A stretch of 64,000 nt of DNA, from NCBI RefSeq assembly GCF_004168285.1, contig NZ_SEWF01000023.1:1-64000 (forward strand). The letters are read 5' to 3'. Origin of the DNA: Emticicia agri (lineage in GTDB: Bacteria; Bacteroidota; Bacteroidia; Cytophagales; Spirosomataceae). Positions 50,442-58,942 of the stretch are shown here, piece by piece (position 1 is the first letter of the stretch; each line of letters starts with the position of its first letter). The translations under genes were made by a program, and so were the position numbers. Below the pieces are notes generated by a model. That model saw only the letters and a list, made by a program, of their open reading frames with translations. It was not told where the DNA came from and did no database searches.

Positions 50442-52619
50442 ATGAACAAGCTACTACCCTATATCCTGTTCCTTTTTTTTCTGATACCCCAGTTATTTGC
50501 CCAGACTATTATTAAAGGACGCATAACTGATAAAAAGGGAGAAGCACTCCCGGGAGCCAATGTATTTATCAAAGGCAGTTATGATGGTGCCTCAAGCGAT
50601 GCAGAGGGTAATTTCAGTTTCAGAACCAGTAGAAAAGATACAGCTACATTGGCTGCAAGTTTTGTTGGCTACGAAAATTATGCACAGAAAATTACTTTAA
50701 ATAATGCCACACTCGAACTCACTATTCAAATGCAGGAGTCGATGAATGTACTGAATACGGTTACGATTACGGCAGGCACATTCGAAGCATCAGATAGCAA
50801 AAAAATGGTAATGCTGAAACCATTAGACATTGTAACAACGGCAGGTGGTGGCGCAGATATTACGGCAGTGATGCAATTATTGCCCGGTGCCCAACGTGTA
50901 GGCGAACAGGAGGGACTCTTTGTAAGAGGGGGCTCTGCCAATGAAACTAAAACCGTGATTGATGGCATGATTGTACAGAATCCATTTTTCAGCAGTACGC
51001 CCGATGTGCCTCAACGGGGACGTTTTACACCATTTATGTTTAAAGGTACTTCTTTCAGTACAGGTGGATATTCGGCGCAATATGGGCAGGCACTTTCATC
51101 AGTTTTATTGCTCAATACCAAAGACAAAACCGACGATGCCAGTGGCTGGAATATAGGAGCTAATCTGGCAGGGTTAGGTGCTACTTACACGCATAAAGGT
51201 AGTATATCCGGTTCTGTCTATTATACCAACCTGTCGCCCTTTTTTAACCTGATGAAATCTAATGTACTATTTGATAAAGCACCACAAGGCATTAATACTT
51301 CATTGACTATTAATGAAAACCTTACCAAAAACAGCAGCCTGAAAGTATATGGTACTTATTCAGACAGTCAGTCGTCTATGTTGTTTCCTTCTTATGATGA
51401 TGCCGGGACTCATTATAGTTTTGATTTAAAGAATAAAAACCTATTTACCAATGGCACTTATCAGGTTAATTTCGATGAGGGTAGATGGGTACTTTTGACA
51501 GGCTTATCATATAGCCACAATACTGACAGAATAAAAATAGGTAATGACGACGGCGACAGATTAGATGAACGTACACAGGCACGTGCCGTAATGACCAGAC
51601 TATTTGGTAAAAACAATGCCAGTTCGGTTTTATTCGGTGCGGAGTTTCATGCCATCAGGGTAGGTAATATCTATAATGAGTATGATTTCAGATTGAAAGA
51701 TAATTATAGTGCGGCTTTTGTAGAAACAGAAGTATATCTGACCCCAAAATTAGCCGGAAGATTTGGTATGAGAACAGAATATACCAGTGTCATCAGCAAA
51801 GCCAATATCGCACCTCGTATCTCATTAGCCTATAAAACCGGACAGTATAGTCAGGTATCTTTAGCCGCAGGGCAGTTTTATCAGACACCTGAGAAGAACT
51901 ACCTGTATCTTAATCAGCAATTAGGGTATGAATTAGCCAACCACCTGATTCTGAACTATCAGCTAATTAAAAACGACCGTACTTTCAGAATAGAAGGCTT
52001 TAAGAAAGATTATAAGAATTTGGTATTGGAACATACCAACTATTATGACCCTAATCCTTATCGTTTCCCTACAGGGCCAACAGATAATAGCGGCAAAGGT
52101 TATGCACAAGGCTTCGATGTGTTTTTCAGAGACAAGAAGAGTATCAAAAGTGGTGAGTTCTGGTTGACTTACTCGTTTTTAGATACCGAGCGTTTGTTCA
52201 GAAATTATCAGAAAGCAACTACCCCTACATTTGCTTCTAAACATAACGTGAGCGTGGTTTATAAACAATTCTTTGAGAAAATAGGCACGAATGTAGGTGT
52301 TACTTTTACTCATACCAGCGGACGACCTAATTATGATTTTGCCACTACTTCGTTTACTCCCGAATACACCAAGCCTTATCAGAATGTGAGTTTATCGGCC
52401 AGCCATATCCGTACTATCAAAGGAAACTTTATTGTATTCTATGCTACGCTTGATAATGTATTTGCACGCAAAAATGTATTCGGCTACCGTTATTCAGGAG
52501 ATGGCAAGCAGCGTTTTGAAGTAATTCCACCTATGTATCGCACCTTCTTTATTGGCTTATCAATGAATTTATCGAAACAGATGTCGAAGCCTAAGGAGGC
52601 AGATTTGGATAATTTGTAA
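50442..52619 (+). CDS. TonB-dependent outer-membrane receptor
   Basis: 725 residues. Signal peptide MNKLLPYILFLFFLIPQLFAQ; carboxypeptidase-like regulatory domain about 22-105 (IIKGRITDKKGEALPGANVF, GNFSFRTSRKDTATLAASFV); plug about 115-230 (GADITAVMQLLPGAQRVGEQ, LFVRGGSANETKTVIDGMIV); then a 22-strand barrel ending in FIGLSMNLSKQM. It should import a ligand across the outer membrane with TonB energy. There is no SusD-like partner or enzyme next to it, and the nearest genes are regulatory, so the ligand is unknown. It is shorter than polysaccharide-type SusC proteins. Confidence 0.93.
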   Translation: MNKLLPYILFLFFLIPQLFAQTIIKGRITDKKGEALPGANVFIKGSYDGASSDAEGNFSFRTSRKDTATLAASFVGYENYAQKITLNNATLELTIQMQESMNVLNTVTITAGTFEASDSKKMVMLKPLDIVTTAGGGADITAVMQLLPGAQRVGEQEGLFVRGGSANETKTVIDGMIVQNPFFSSTPDVPQRGRFTPFMFKGTSFSTGGYSAQYGQALSSVLLLNTKDKTDDASGWNIGANLAGLGATYTHKGSISGSVYYTNLSPFFNLMKSNVLFDKAPQGINTSLTINENLTKNSSLKVYGTYSDSQSSMLFPSYDDAGTHYSFDLKNKNLFTNGTYQVNFDEGRWVLLTGLSYSHNTDRIKIGNDDGDRLDERTQARAVMTRLFGKNNASSVLFGAEFHAIRVGNIYNEYDFRLKDNYSAAFVETEVYLTPKLAGRFGMRTEYTSVISKANIAPRISLAYKTGQYSQVSLAAGQFYQTPEKNYLYLNQQLGYELANHLILNYQLIKNDRTFRIEGFKKDYKNLVLEHTNYYDPNPYRFPTGPTDNSGKGYAQGFDVFFRDKKSIKSGEFWLTYSFLDTERLFRNYQKATTPTFASKHNVSVVYKQFFEKIGTNVGVTFTHTSGRPNYDFATTSFTPEYTKPYQNVSLSASHIRTIKGNFIVFYATLDNVFARKNVFGYRYSGDGKQRFEVIPPMYRTFFIGLSMNLSKQMSKPKEADLDNL

Positions 52620-52629
52620 GGGCTATGGA

Positions 52630-52781
52630 AAGCGTGTCACGTTTATACTCGTCTGAGAACGAACGTGGCACGCTTATTTTTTGGAAAAGAAAAAACAACC
52701 AAAGATGATATTGATTTAGATAGTTCTCACCTAACGTAAGGGTGCCACGCCCTTTTGAGTCCGAGTAGAGGCGTGACACGC
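52630..52781. repeat. GTGCCACG palindromic doublet, first half may terminate
   Basis: AAGCGTGTCACGTT (52630-52643) and AACGTGGCACGCTT (52662-52675) form the first hairpin, followed by TTTTTT; GGTGCCACGC (52741-52750) and GGCGTGACACGC (52770-52781) form the second. The outer ends GCGTGTCACG are inverted copies. It separates the converging TonB and HTH genes. Confidence 0.8.
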
Positions 52782-52792
52782 AGGCTTTTCAT

Positions 52793-54073
52793 TCAAAACT
52801 CACTCCCATAAACAACTTTCTCCCTCAAATCCTCTAAACTCACTTTATCTACTTCACAAATACCATTAGAGGTAAAGCCGATTCCTGCTATCAGGCCGAG
52901 GGATTGTTCGTAGGGTTTTTCAAATATCTTTTTATTGCCTAAATAGACCGTTACATTTTTATTGATAACCCTTATTTCTAAATCCTGCCATTGGGTTAAA
53001 TCACAACCGAATGGGGATAAGTCTGTGGTTTTGCCTCTTATTTCATGTTCGCTGATTTTAGCATTTACTTCACTGATACAGCCCGGAATAGTATTGGTAA
53101 AATACATAAAAGAGTTCTCGCAAAAGACTTCTGTCATTATCCAGGGGCAAAGCGTGTTTTTAATTTTTCGTAGGCGGAAGCGTGCTTTATAGGTAAAATT
53201 ATCGCCTCCTATATCCATCAGTTTAGGACAAAAAGTATAAAAATATATCTGGTCTTTCTGAAAATCTATATTGTTTTCTTCAATGGCTTCGTCGGTTATT
53301 CCTAACACTCCATCGTGTATAGCATTACCTTTACTAAAGTAGCTGGGTTTAAGTTCGGTAAAATCGGTCTTACTGTAACAAAACCAGTCTTTGGCAGTAA
53401 TATTGACACCTATTTCTTTCAGAACTTTGCCATTGGCTATGAGTTTAGCCTTATGGTAGCCCGGCTCATAATAAATATCTGTAAGTGTATGGCTGTTTTT
53501 TAAAATACCTATTTTGGATCTTTCATTCCACGATTGCTGAAAATGAAAACTATCGGCCGCTACTTTATCTATATTATAATTAAATACTACACTATTAGGT
53601 ATCTGTTGTGCGCTTGTCTGCCGTGCTGTGAACTGAATATCTGCTTTATTCTGCGAGCCTAACAGAGGCGTTTTCAATAAAAAGGCAATAACTATAATCA
53701 GCAAACACAAGCCTATCCCAATCCACGCTTTAGAGGGTGCTTTTGCCTGTGCAGCAGGAATATTAATTTCAGTAGCAGGCAGTGAAACAGGGTTTTCTAA
53801 CAGTTTCCGGGTCTTGAAATCGTGCCAACCTGCGTAGCCGATAAATATAGTAAGGGCATTGAGCGTAGAAGTTTGTGGCAGACGGTCGAACTGTCCGTTC
53901 AGAATACGTTTGAGGGTTGACAGGCTGATAAGAATTTTTGTTCTGGCTTCAATAGCCTCGCTCAAATGCTCCATATCACGCTGCGATAACCTGATATATT
54001 CGGTATATCCCATTTGTTTTTTTAACTCAGACAAACAGCGCTGTACCAGTTCTTTATCTTCTATCGAATTCAT
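52793..54073 (-). CDS. Membrane-spanning HTH protein with outer beta-sandwich domains
   Basis: 426 residues from the ATG before MNSIEDKELVQRCL; an upstream start adds only 17 unlikely residues. The N-terminal 90 residues are helical with an HTH-like core, ISLSTLKRILNGQFDRLPQ and STLNALTIFIGYAGWHDFK. One membrane helix follows (WIGIGLCLLIIVIAFLLKTP, about 130-150). The outer part starts with a PKD-like strand set (HTLTDIYYEPGYHKAKLIAN) and ends with a concanavalin-like sandwich (FTYKARFRLRKIKNTLCPWI, TQWQDLEIRVINKNVTVYLG). This is the plan of a one-component transmembrane regulator that could sense a glycan or polymer outside and bind DNA inside. No characterised homologue known to me. Confidence 0.7.
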   Translation of the reverse strand: MNSIEDKELVQRCLSELKKQMGYTEYIRLSQRDMEHLSEAIEARTKILISLSTLKRILNGQFDRLPQTSTLNALTIFIGYAGWHDFKTRKLLENPVSLPATEINIPAAQAKAPSKAWIGIGLCLLIIVIAFLLKTPLLGSQNKADIQFTARQTSAQQIPNSVVFNYNIDKVAADSFHFQQSWNERSKIGILKNSHTLTDIYYEPGYHKAKLIANGKVLKEIGVNITAKDWFCYSKTDFTELKPSYFSKGNAIHDGVLGITDEAIEENNIDFQKDQIYFYTFCPKLMDIGGDNFTYKARFRLRKIKNTLCPWIMTEVFCENSFMYFTNTIPGCISEVNAKISEHEIRGKTTDLSPFGCDLTQWQDLEIRVINKNVTVYLGNKKIFEKPYEQSLGLIAGIGFTSNGICEVDKVSLEDLREKVVYGSEF

Positions 54074-54187
54074 TTTGAATGTATTTTGACCCACATTGAA
54101 CGGATTTTGATTGTAAAAATACAATGAAAAATTTAGTTTTTTGTACTGTCATCAACCTATGAGCAACCCAACCATTTTTCTATTATT

Positions 54188-54646
54188 ATGAAGACGTATT
54201 ATAAAGTTATTTTGCTAACCGGATTTATTGCAGGCTCATTAGACCTGACAGGTGCTATCATTTCATCGACCATTCTGAACCGGAAATTCCCCAGTAAGAT
54301 ATTCCATTATATCGCCAGTGGAGTATTTGGCAAAGAAGCCTTTAGCGGGGGCAATAGCATGATTCTGTGGGGATTATTGTTTCATTACATTATTGCCTAT
54401 GCTTTTACCTTTTTCTATTTCCTGATTTATCCAAAAATCGGTTTCCTCCATATCAACAGAATAGCATCTGGAATTTTTTATGGGGCATTTGTGTGGGTAA
54501 TCATGAATCGCATTGTAGTGCCACTGTCGAATGTTACACAAGGACCCTTTAATATAACCCAAGCTATTGTAGGCATGGTAGTTCTGATGTTGATGATCGG
54601 GCTACCTATTGCCTTCAATGCGCATAAATATTATGCTGTAGAATAG
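54188..54646 (+). CDS. Four-TM membrane protein, DUF1440-like
   Basis: 152 residues with four hydrophobic segments (VILLTGFIAGSLDLTGAIIS, WGLLFHYIIAYAFTFFYFLI, GIFYGAFVWVIMNRIVVPLS, AIVGMVVLMLMIGLPIAFNA). GKEAFSGGNSMILWGLLFHY is a conserved-looking central stretch. Resembles the YagU/DUF1440 group; function unknown. Divergent from the HTH gene; its stop is 11 bases from the stop of an AraC gene. Confidence 0.75.
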   Translation: MKTYYKVILLTGFIAGSLDLTGAIISSTILNRKFPSKIFHYIASGVFGKEAFSGGNSMILWGLLFHYIIAYAFTFFYFLIYPKIGFLHINRIASGIFYGAFVWVIMNRIVVPLSNVTQGPFNITQAIVGMVVLMLMIGLPIAFNAHKYYAVE

Positions 54647-54657
54647 TCCCGGCAAAC

Positions 54658-55629
54658 TTATGAAAAAGCTTTCTGACGCATACGGTCGGGCGCATCACCA
54701 TACCACTTTTTAAATGAATGGATAAAGGCTGCCGGCTCGGAGTAGCCTAAAACATAAGAAATATCGGTAATTGAAAACCGGTTATGCCGTATCAATAGAT
54801 TGGAGATTTGTTTACGTAATTCATCAGTAATTTGTCGGAATGTGATATTATCTCTCAGTAATCGGCGTTGAAAAGTGCGAGGTGTAAGGTGAAATGCATC
54901 TGCTACACTGGCGAGGTCTGGTAATTCGGGCTTTGCTAAGTGTAGCGATGCTATTTTTACTTTATTGGCAAAACTATCTTCCGATTTTAATCCCTCTATC
55001 AGTTTCAGGTATTCTGGTATCAGCACATCTAATTGTTGGCGGCTTCTATCCTGTAAAGTTGCCTTTAGAATAGCAGGCGTGAAACTGACAGCATATTTAG
55101 CTGAGGCCTGCCAGTCGGTAGGATAATCATTAGAAAAGAACGGAGAAGTTTTAATAATACTTACTGCTTTAGTAGTCATCAAGGTTAGTTCTCTGGCAAT
55201 TACTGTAAGAATATTCTCTAAAATAATCCTGTTGGCCTCTATCTGTTCATTTTCTATGCTTAGTCCAATCTTTAACAAATCTGCTTCAATCGTTGTCTGG
55301 ATGTTCACAATCGGAAAAGTAGCGTTCAGATACGTTTGTAAGTAGTAAAGTGCTTCTTCTATGGTACTCGCTTGCATAGATATCCGGTAAATGAGCCCTA
55401 ATGCACCTAAATTCAGAAAATTGCCCAAACGGATACCCAAACGCTCATCCTGCAATTGCTTATTCAGGACATCTATCACTGCATAAAAATCTTCTTCGCT
55501 TACGGTGGCTGTTTCATCTGAAAAATTAACCGGAGACTTTTCCATGATACTTATCAGTTTCTGCCGGCAGATGCCTCTCATGTAGGCATATTCTAAAATA
55601 TGATGTAGATGAAATGCTGATATTTTCAT
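54658..55629 (-). CDS. AraC-family regulator with arabinose-binding-type N-domain
   Basis: 323 residues from MKISAFHLHH; a start six codons upstream is also open. The N-terminal 200 residues match the Arabinose_bd group (OruR/VirS-like): SEEDFYAVIDVLNKQLQDER, GALGLIYRISMQASTIEEAL. The C-terminal DNA-binding domain has DLASVADAFHLTPRTFQRRL, FSITDISYVLGYSEPAAFIH and SFKKWYGDAPDRMRQ. Divergent from a small membrane protein with overlapping -7 boxes, which points to shared control. Confidence 0.87.
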   Translation of the reverse strand: MKISAFHLHHILEYAYMRGICRQKLISIMEKSPVNFSDETATVSEEDFYAVIDVLNKQLQDERLGIRLGNFLNLGALGLIYRISMQASTIEEALYYLQTYLNATFPIVNIQTTIEADLLKIGLSIENEQIEANRIILENILTVIARELTLMTTKAVSIIKTSPFFSNDYPTDWQASAKYAVSFTPAILKATLQDRSRQQLDVLIPEYLKLIEGLKSEDSFANKVKIASLHLAKPELPDLASVADAFHLTPRTFQRRLLRDNITFRQITDELRKQISNLLIRHNRFSITDISYVLGYSEPAAFIHSFKKWYGDAPDRMRQKAFS

Positions 55630-55662
55630 TTTGTCGTGAATTATCAATCCTTAGTTCTGAGA

Positions 55663-55676
55663 CAAATCTACCTTTG
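55663..55676. promoter_or_regulatory. Overlapping divergent -7 elements
   Basis: CAAATCTACCTTTG holds TAGATTTG on the minus strand (55663-55670) and TACCTTTG on the plus strand (55669-55676), sharing one TA pair. They point to the AraC gene and to the small membrane protein gene. Confidence 0.6.
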
Positions 55677-55701
55677 TTTCATCATTAAACATTGATATAA
55701 T

Positions 55702-56091
55702 ATGACAACTTTAAAAAATGTATTGTTGATTAACGCCCTCAGTTCAGGTGCTACAGGTCTTCTACTGATAGAATTTCCATCTTTTACAGCTCAGTTGTTT
55801 GGGGTATCTCAAACCATGCCTTTTATGGCGACAGGTATTTTTCTGGTAGCTTTTGCTTTATTGGTCTATTATGCTTCACGCCAGAAAATCACCAATAAAA
55901 CACTGGTTCGATGGATTATTGCTTTAGATATTATGTGGGTAGCAGATAGCCTGATTGTAGTCGGCGGGCAATTGTTTGGGCTCACACTCATAGGTTACGC
56001 CCTCACGTCGGCAGTAGCTTTGTGGGTAGCCTTAATGGCTTTTTTGCAGATAAAAGGGTTGAAAGAAACGTTAGTTTTAAAAGTAGAGTAA
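55702..56091 (+). CDS. Small four-TM membrane protein
   Basis: 129 residues with four hydrophobic helices: VLLINALSSGATGLLLIEFP, FMATGIFLVAFALLVYYASR, WIIALDIMWVADSLIVVGGQ, TSAVALWVALMAFLQIKGL. No charged catalytic motif and no family I can name with confidence. Divergent from the AraC regulator, its likely controller. A strong bidirectional terminator follows. Confidence 0.7.
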   Translation: MTTLKNVLLINALSSGATGLLLIEFPSFTAQLFGVSQTMPFMATGIFLVAFALLVYYASRQKITNKTLVRWIIALDIMWVADSLIVVGGQLFGLTLIGYALTSAVALWVALMAFLQIKGLKETLVLKVE

Positions 56092-56110
56092 TTTCGTGGA
56101 TGTAAACTTG

Positions 56111-56146
56111 GTATAATAGGGGAAGCTATGTCCCCTATTATTTTAC
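56111..56146. terminator. Bidirectional terminator
   Basis: TAATAGGGGA (56114-56123) and TCCCCTATTA (56131-56140), followed by TTTT. Confidence 0.8.
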
Positions 56147-56568
56147 CCTTCTTCTGCTACTTTTTTTATTTCTTCCAATACAGCACCCCACTCATTCTCT
56201 GAACGTTCTAACGCAGCATCGTCTTTAAAACCGTCTTGTGTGATAGTTAGCAAGGTTTTATCGTCTTGTTCTTCTACCGAATAGCTGATATTCGCATAGT
56301 TTTCGGGTTTTTCCTCGGTACCGCTAAGGTTACTCCAGTAATTATAAGTCAACGATTTTTCGGGCTCAAAAGCCAGTATAGTTCCTTTATCCTCATAGGG
56401 CTTATCATCCCACATACCAGAGAATACAATAGGGCTACCTACTTGCCAGTCTGTTTTGGTTTCGGTTCCAAACAAGTATTTCTTAATTTTTTCCGGGTTA
56501 GTCAAGGCATCCCAAACCTTTGCCTTTGATGCGCTTATCGCAATTGTTTTTTTCAGTTCTTTTGTCAT
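56143..56568 (-). CDS. SRPBCC (AHSA1-like) domain protein
   Basis: 141 residues, a single START/Bet v1-like fold: KKTIAISASKAKVWDALTNPEKIKKY at the start (seen in parts KTIAISASKAKVWDALTNP), VGSPIVFSGMWDDKPYEDKG, EPEKSLTYNYWSNLSG and LLTITQDGFKDD. The family binds hydrophobic ligands; activity unknown. It ends a minus-strand group with the GyrI-like gene 28 bases upstream, a pairing often seen with DinB and WYL genes. Confidence 0.85.
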   Translation of the reverse strand: MTKELKKTIAISASKAKVWDALTNPEKIKKYLFGTETKTDWQVGSPIVFSGMWDDKPYEDKGTILAFEPEKSLTYNYWSNLSGTEEKPENYANISYSVEEQDDKTLLTITQDGFKDDAALERSENEWGAVLEEIKKVAEEG

Positions 56569-56596
56569 GGGTATTTCTGGTTTAATATAGTTTGTT

Positions 56597-57220
56597 TCAC
56601 TTTACCGGCTCTCTCAATATCGTTCTTAGCTTTTCGGGTGCTGTTTTGTTGAAATCTGAAAGATAAATTTCATGGTGGAAACCATTTTTTTGCAGTTGAT
56701 TAGCCTCCGAGAATTGCATAAGTTGCTGCAAACTCTCAGGCTCTTTGTCAAAAGGCCCTATGTGCAATAGTTGTACACATTTGCCTTCGTGCATTTCATA
56801 GAGTCCTACCTGATTGGCTAAAGCGATTTGCTTTTTTTCAACTACTTCTTTCCTTATCTGCTCAACTACTTCTGCCGTAACATATTCAGGCATGCGAATC
56901 AACATTCTGTAGTGCCATTCGCTTCGGGGTATCCGAACAGGTGCATCAGCCATTGATACATCTTTGTACAATGCTTCATCAAACCACCAGAGTCCTTCCA
57001 GTTTTGCTACTACGAAATCCTTCTTTTGTGCTTTATAATAGAATTTCAAGCGATAAGTAGTAGCATATAAAGCCTGTAAGGTAGCTGCATAGTCAGGGTG
57101 AGAGGGGTCTCCTTTGCCTACAATTGACAGATACCTTGCCGCATCTATCTCTACCAAAGCAGGTTTGGTTGTGGCAGTATAGTAAGCCTTATATTGTTTA
57201 CTTAAATCTAATTTTTCCAT
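56597..57220 (-). CDS. GyrI-like small-molecule binding domain protein
   Basis: 207 residues. Starts MEKLDLSKQYKAYYTATTKP, then LVEIDAARYLSIVGKGDPSH; SEWHYRMLIRMPEYVT and CVQLLHIGPFDKEPESLQQL are the GyrI-like ligand pocket strands, and HHEIYLSDFNKTAPEKLRTI the end. Stand-alone GyrI-like proteins can be hydrolases of electrophilic compounds or passive drug binders. Probably cotranscribed with the SRPBCC gene. Confidence 0.87.
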   Translation of the reverse strand: MEKLDLSKQYKAYYTATTKPALVEIDAARYLSIVGKGDPSHPDYAATLQALYATTYRLKFYYKAQKKDFVVAKLEGLWWFDEALYKDVSMADAPVRIPRSEWHYRMLIRMPEYVTAEVVEQIRKEVVEKKQIALANQVGLYEMHEGKCVQLLHIGPFDKEPESLQQLMQFSEANQLQKNGFHHEIYLSDFNKTAPEKLRTILREPVK

Positions 57221-57251
57221 AATAGTGTCAGACGATTCGGCTTCTCAATAA

Positions 57252-57283
57252 TGTAGAGAAAGACTTGCAAGTCTCTCTCTACA
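57252..57283. repeat. 32-bp palindrome, GTAGAGA family
   Basis: TGTAGAGAAAGACTTG and its complement form a palindrome with a single mismatched pair. It shares GTAGAGA ends with the doublets at 13.6 and 25.3 kb but stands alone, between the DinB and GyrI-like genes. Confidence 0.8.
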
Positions 57284-57307
57284 TAGTCTGAAGTGGTGGG
57301 GATTAGA

Positions 57308-57802
57308 TTAAAAACTCTCATCGGCACTTGGGCCATAGCTCCCCGGAATCGGAATATCCAATAAGCGTAGATAGACTCCTAATTGCGCCCTGTGATGAAT
57401 AATCTGACTCAACGACATACGCAATACGTCAATCTTTGGCTCAACACTATAAATAGTATCGCCACTACGAAGTGTCCAGTTTTCCGAGAGTTTATCGGCA
57501 TATTCTTCTTTCAGATAAGCTCTGCCCTCTTCTACATTTTTCTCAAAATAAGCTAATAATTCTCCGGTGCTATTTACGTTTTCGACCTCATACGGATTAT
57601 TGGCAAAATCTAACTCATCGGTTGTCAATGTCATTTTTATCCATGTGGGTAACTCTGCAATGTGTGTGGCTAAGCGTTTAATTGTCATGCTTTTTTCGTG
57701 TGGTTTCCAGTCATACTTGTCGTTTGGAACAATCGCTAACATTTTGCGTGTGGTTTGAGCTTCCTGCTCCAATTGTCTTGAGAATTGCTGAATAATAGTC
57801 AT
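57308..57802 (-). CDS. DinB family four-helix protein
   Basis: 164 residues. TTRKMLAIVPNDKYDWKPHE and MTIKRLATHIAELPTWIKMT give the first metal His; MSLSQIIHHRAQLGVYLRLL gives the HHRxxL metal pair, with GSYGPSADE at the end. DinB/YfiT proteins bind a divalent metal and include thiol transferases; this one has the full His set. First gene of a likely three-gene minus-strand set (DinB, GyrI-like, SRPBCC). Confidence 0.9.
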   Translation of the reverse strand: MTIIQQFSRQLEQEAQTTRKMLAIVPNDKYDWKPHEKSMTIKRLATHIAELPTWIKMTLTTDELDFANNPYEVENVNSTGELLAYFEKNVEEGRAYLKEEYADKLSENWTLRSGDTIYSVEPKIDVLRMSLSQIIHHRAQLGVYLRLLDIPIPGSYGPSADESF

Positions 57803-57997
57803 TTTTTGCTGTGTTTTAGTTTACCTTACAAAGTAAACATACCCCACTGACAACCCTATGGCAGTCGGTTTTTGAAATTTTTAAAATTTTTTCAGAAATT
57901 TTTGAGAGAGAATTTTGGACGATATTCACCAAATAAAATTGGTAGGACTACTGAGGCGGTAGCTAAGAAAACAGAAGGTATTTTTTCATCTCAACGG

Positions 57998-58065
57998 CCG
58001 ACTTAAGTCGGTCTCATGTAAGCAATGATTCCTTTGATATCTTAGGCAGTGAATTCTATTCACTG
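57998..58065. repeat. CTTAAG-core palindromic doublet
   Basis: CCGACTTAAGTCGG (57998-58011) is perfect; CAGTGAATTCTATTCACTG (58047-58065) is the second palindrome. The spacer TCCTTTGATATCTTAGGC matches the elements at 7.6 and 35.2 kb. It lies in the 279-base gap between DinB and the WYL gene. Confidence 0.85.
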
Positions 58066-58081
58066 TCACGGGAGGAACTAT

Positions 58082-58765
58082 CTAATATTCCACAGGCAGC
58101 GGATAGTCATTGAGTCTGATATGATTTTGCTTTCTGAAAGGTAATCCGGTATCATGAATGGTACGTATGCGTGAGACTTTAAAATCCCGGTATTCTTCAC
58201 GTAGATGGCACCAGGCTATCATGTGCCAGCTAAAAGCATAAAAAACCAGTCCTATAGCTTCTACCTGCCGCCTGCTGACTTCTTCTTTATTACTGGTATA
58301 GGCTATATCAAGTAGATGCTTTGATACAATAGCATTCTGAATGGTACTCAGGTATTCAAAATCATTACTTAACCGCTGAGGTACCTGTAACTTTATATTA
58401 TCTGTCAGGAACTCTACTTTTTCTTTCTGACTGGTACGTAGAACCGACTTAACTTTGTTTAGCGCAGAAGAATAATGTTTTCTGATAGATTTGTCTGCAA
58501 ACCCTGCGGTTACACTCTCCATCAGCAAAAGTGCATTGGCTTCTTCTATACTGAATGCCACAGGAGGCAGAAAATAACCCGGTACTATAAAATAACCTTT
58601 CTGATTCTCAAAACTCACCGGAATACCTAATTCGCCCAATGCCTTAATATCCCGATAGACTGTACGCACACTGATTTCAAACTTCTCTGAGATGCTTTCG
58701 GCACTCACAAATTTTCTGGATTGTAAGGTAGTTACAATAGCCATCAGGCGGTCTATACGATTCAT
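58082..58765 (-). CDS. WYL-domain transcriptional regulator (YafY type)
   Basis: 227 residues. N-terminal winged HTH: NRIDRLMAIVTTLQSRKFVS and ISVRTVYRDIKALGELGIPV. C-terminal WYL domain: LLDIAYTSNKEEVSRRQVEA, VFYAFSWHMIAWCHLREEYR (WH in place of WYL wording) and FKVSRIRTIHDTG. WYL regulators sense nucleic acids or small ligands. It is divergent from the TPR-DUF4097-LytTR operon and next to the DinB set, which it may control. Its -7 element is TACTTTTG at 58789-58796. Confidence 0.9.
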   Translation of the reverse strand: MNRIDRLMAIVTTLQSRKFVSAESISEKFEISVRTVYRDIKALGELGIPVSFENQKGYFIVPGYFLPPVAFSIEEANALLLMESVTAGFADKSIRKHYSSALNKVKSVLRTSQKEKVEFLTDNIKLQVPQRLSNDFEYLSTIQNAIVSKHLLDIAYTSNKEEVSRRQVEAIGLVFYAFSWHMIAWCHLREEYRDFKVSRIRTIHDTGLPFRKQNHIRLNDYPLPVEY

Positions 58766-58788
58766 TTGAGAAATATAAGTTTATGGCT

Positions 58789-58796
58789 CAAAAGTA
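58789..58796 (-). promoter_or_regulatory. -7 element of the WYL regulator gene
   Basis: TACTTTTG on the minus strand, 23 bases before the ATG. Confidence 0.45.
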
Positions 58797-58942
58797 CTAA
58801 AGTATTTACTCCTTTAAAAACCCATTTTACTCCGGCAATTCAGGTCTTTGTCAGAAACTCCTGTCTTGCTGAGGCACTACTATATAATTTCGAATCGTCA
58901 ATCATGTACAAGACATCATTTATCATTTAAACACCTTTAGAA

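Noticed and set aside
50442-52619. TonB receptor as part of a polysaccharide utilisation locus
   Set aside because: No SusD-like gene, glycoside hydrolase or hybrid regulator is next to it.
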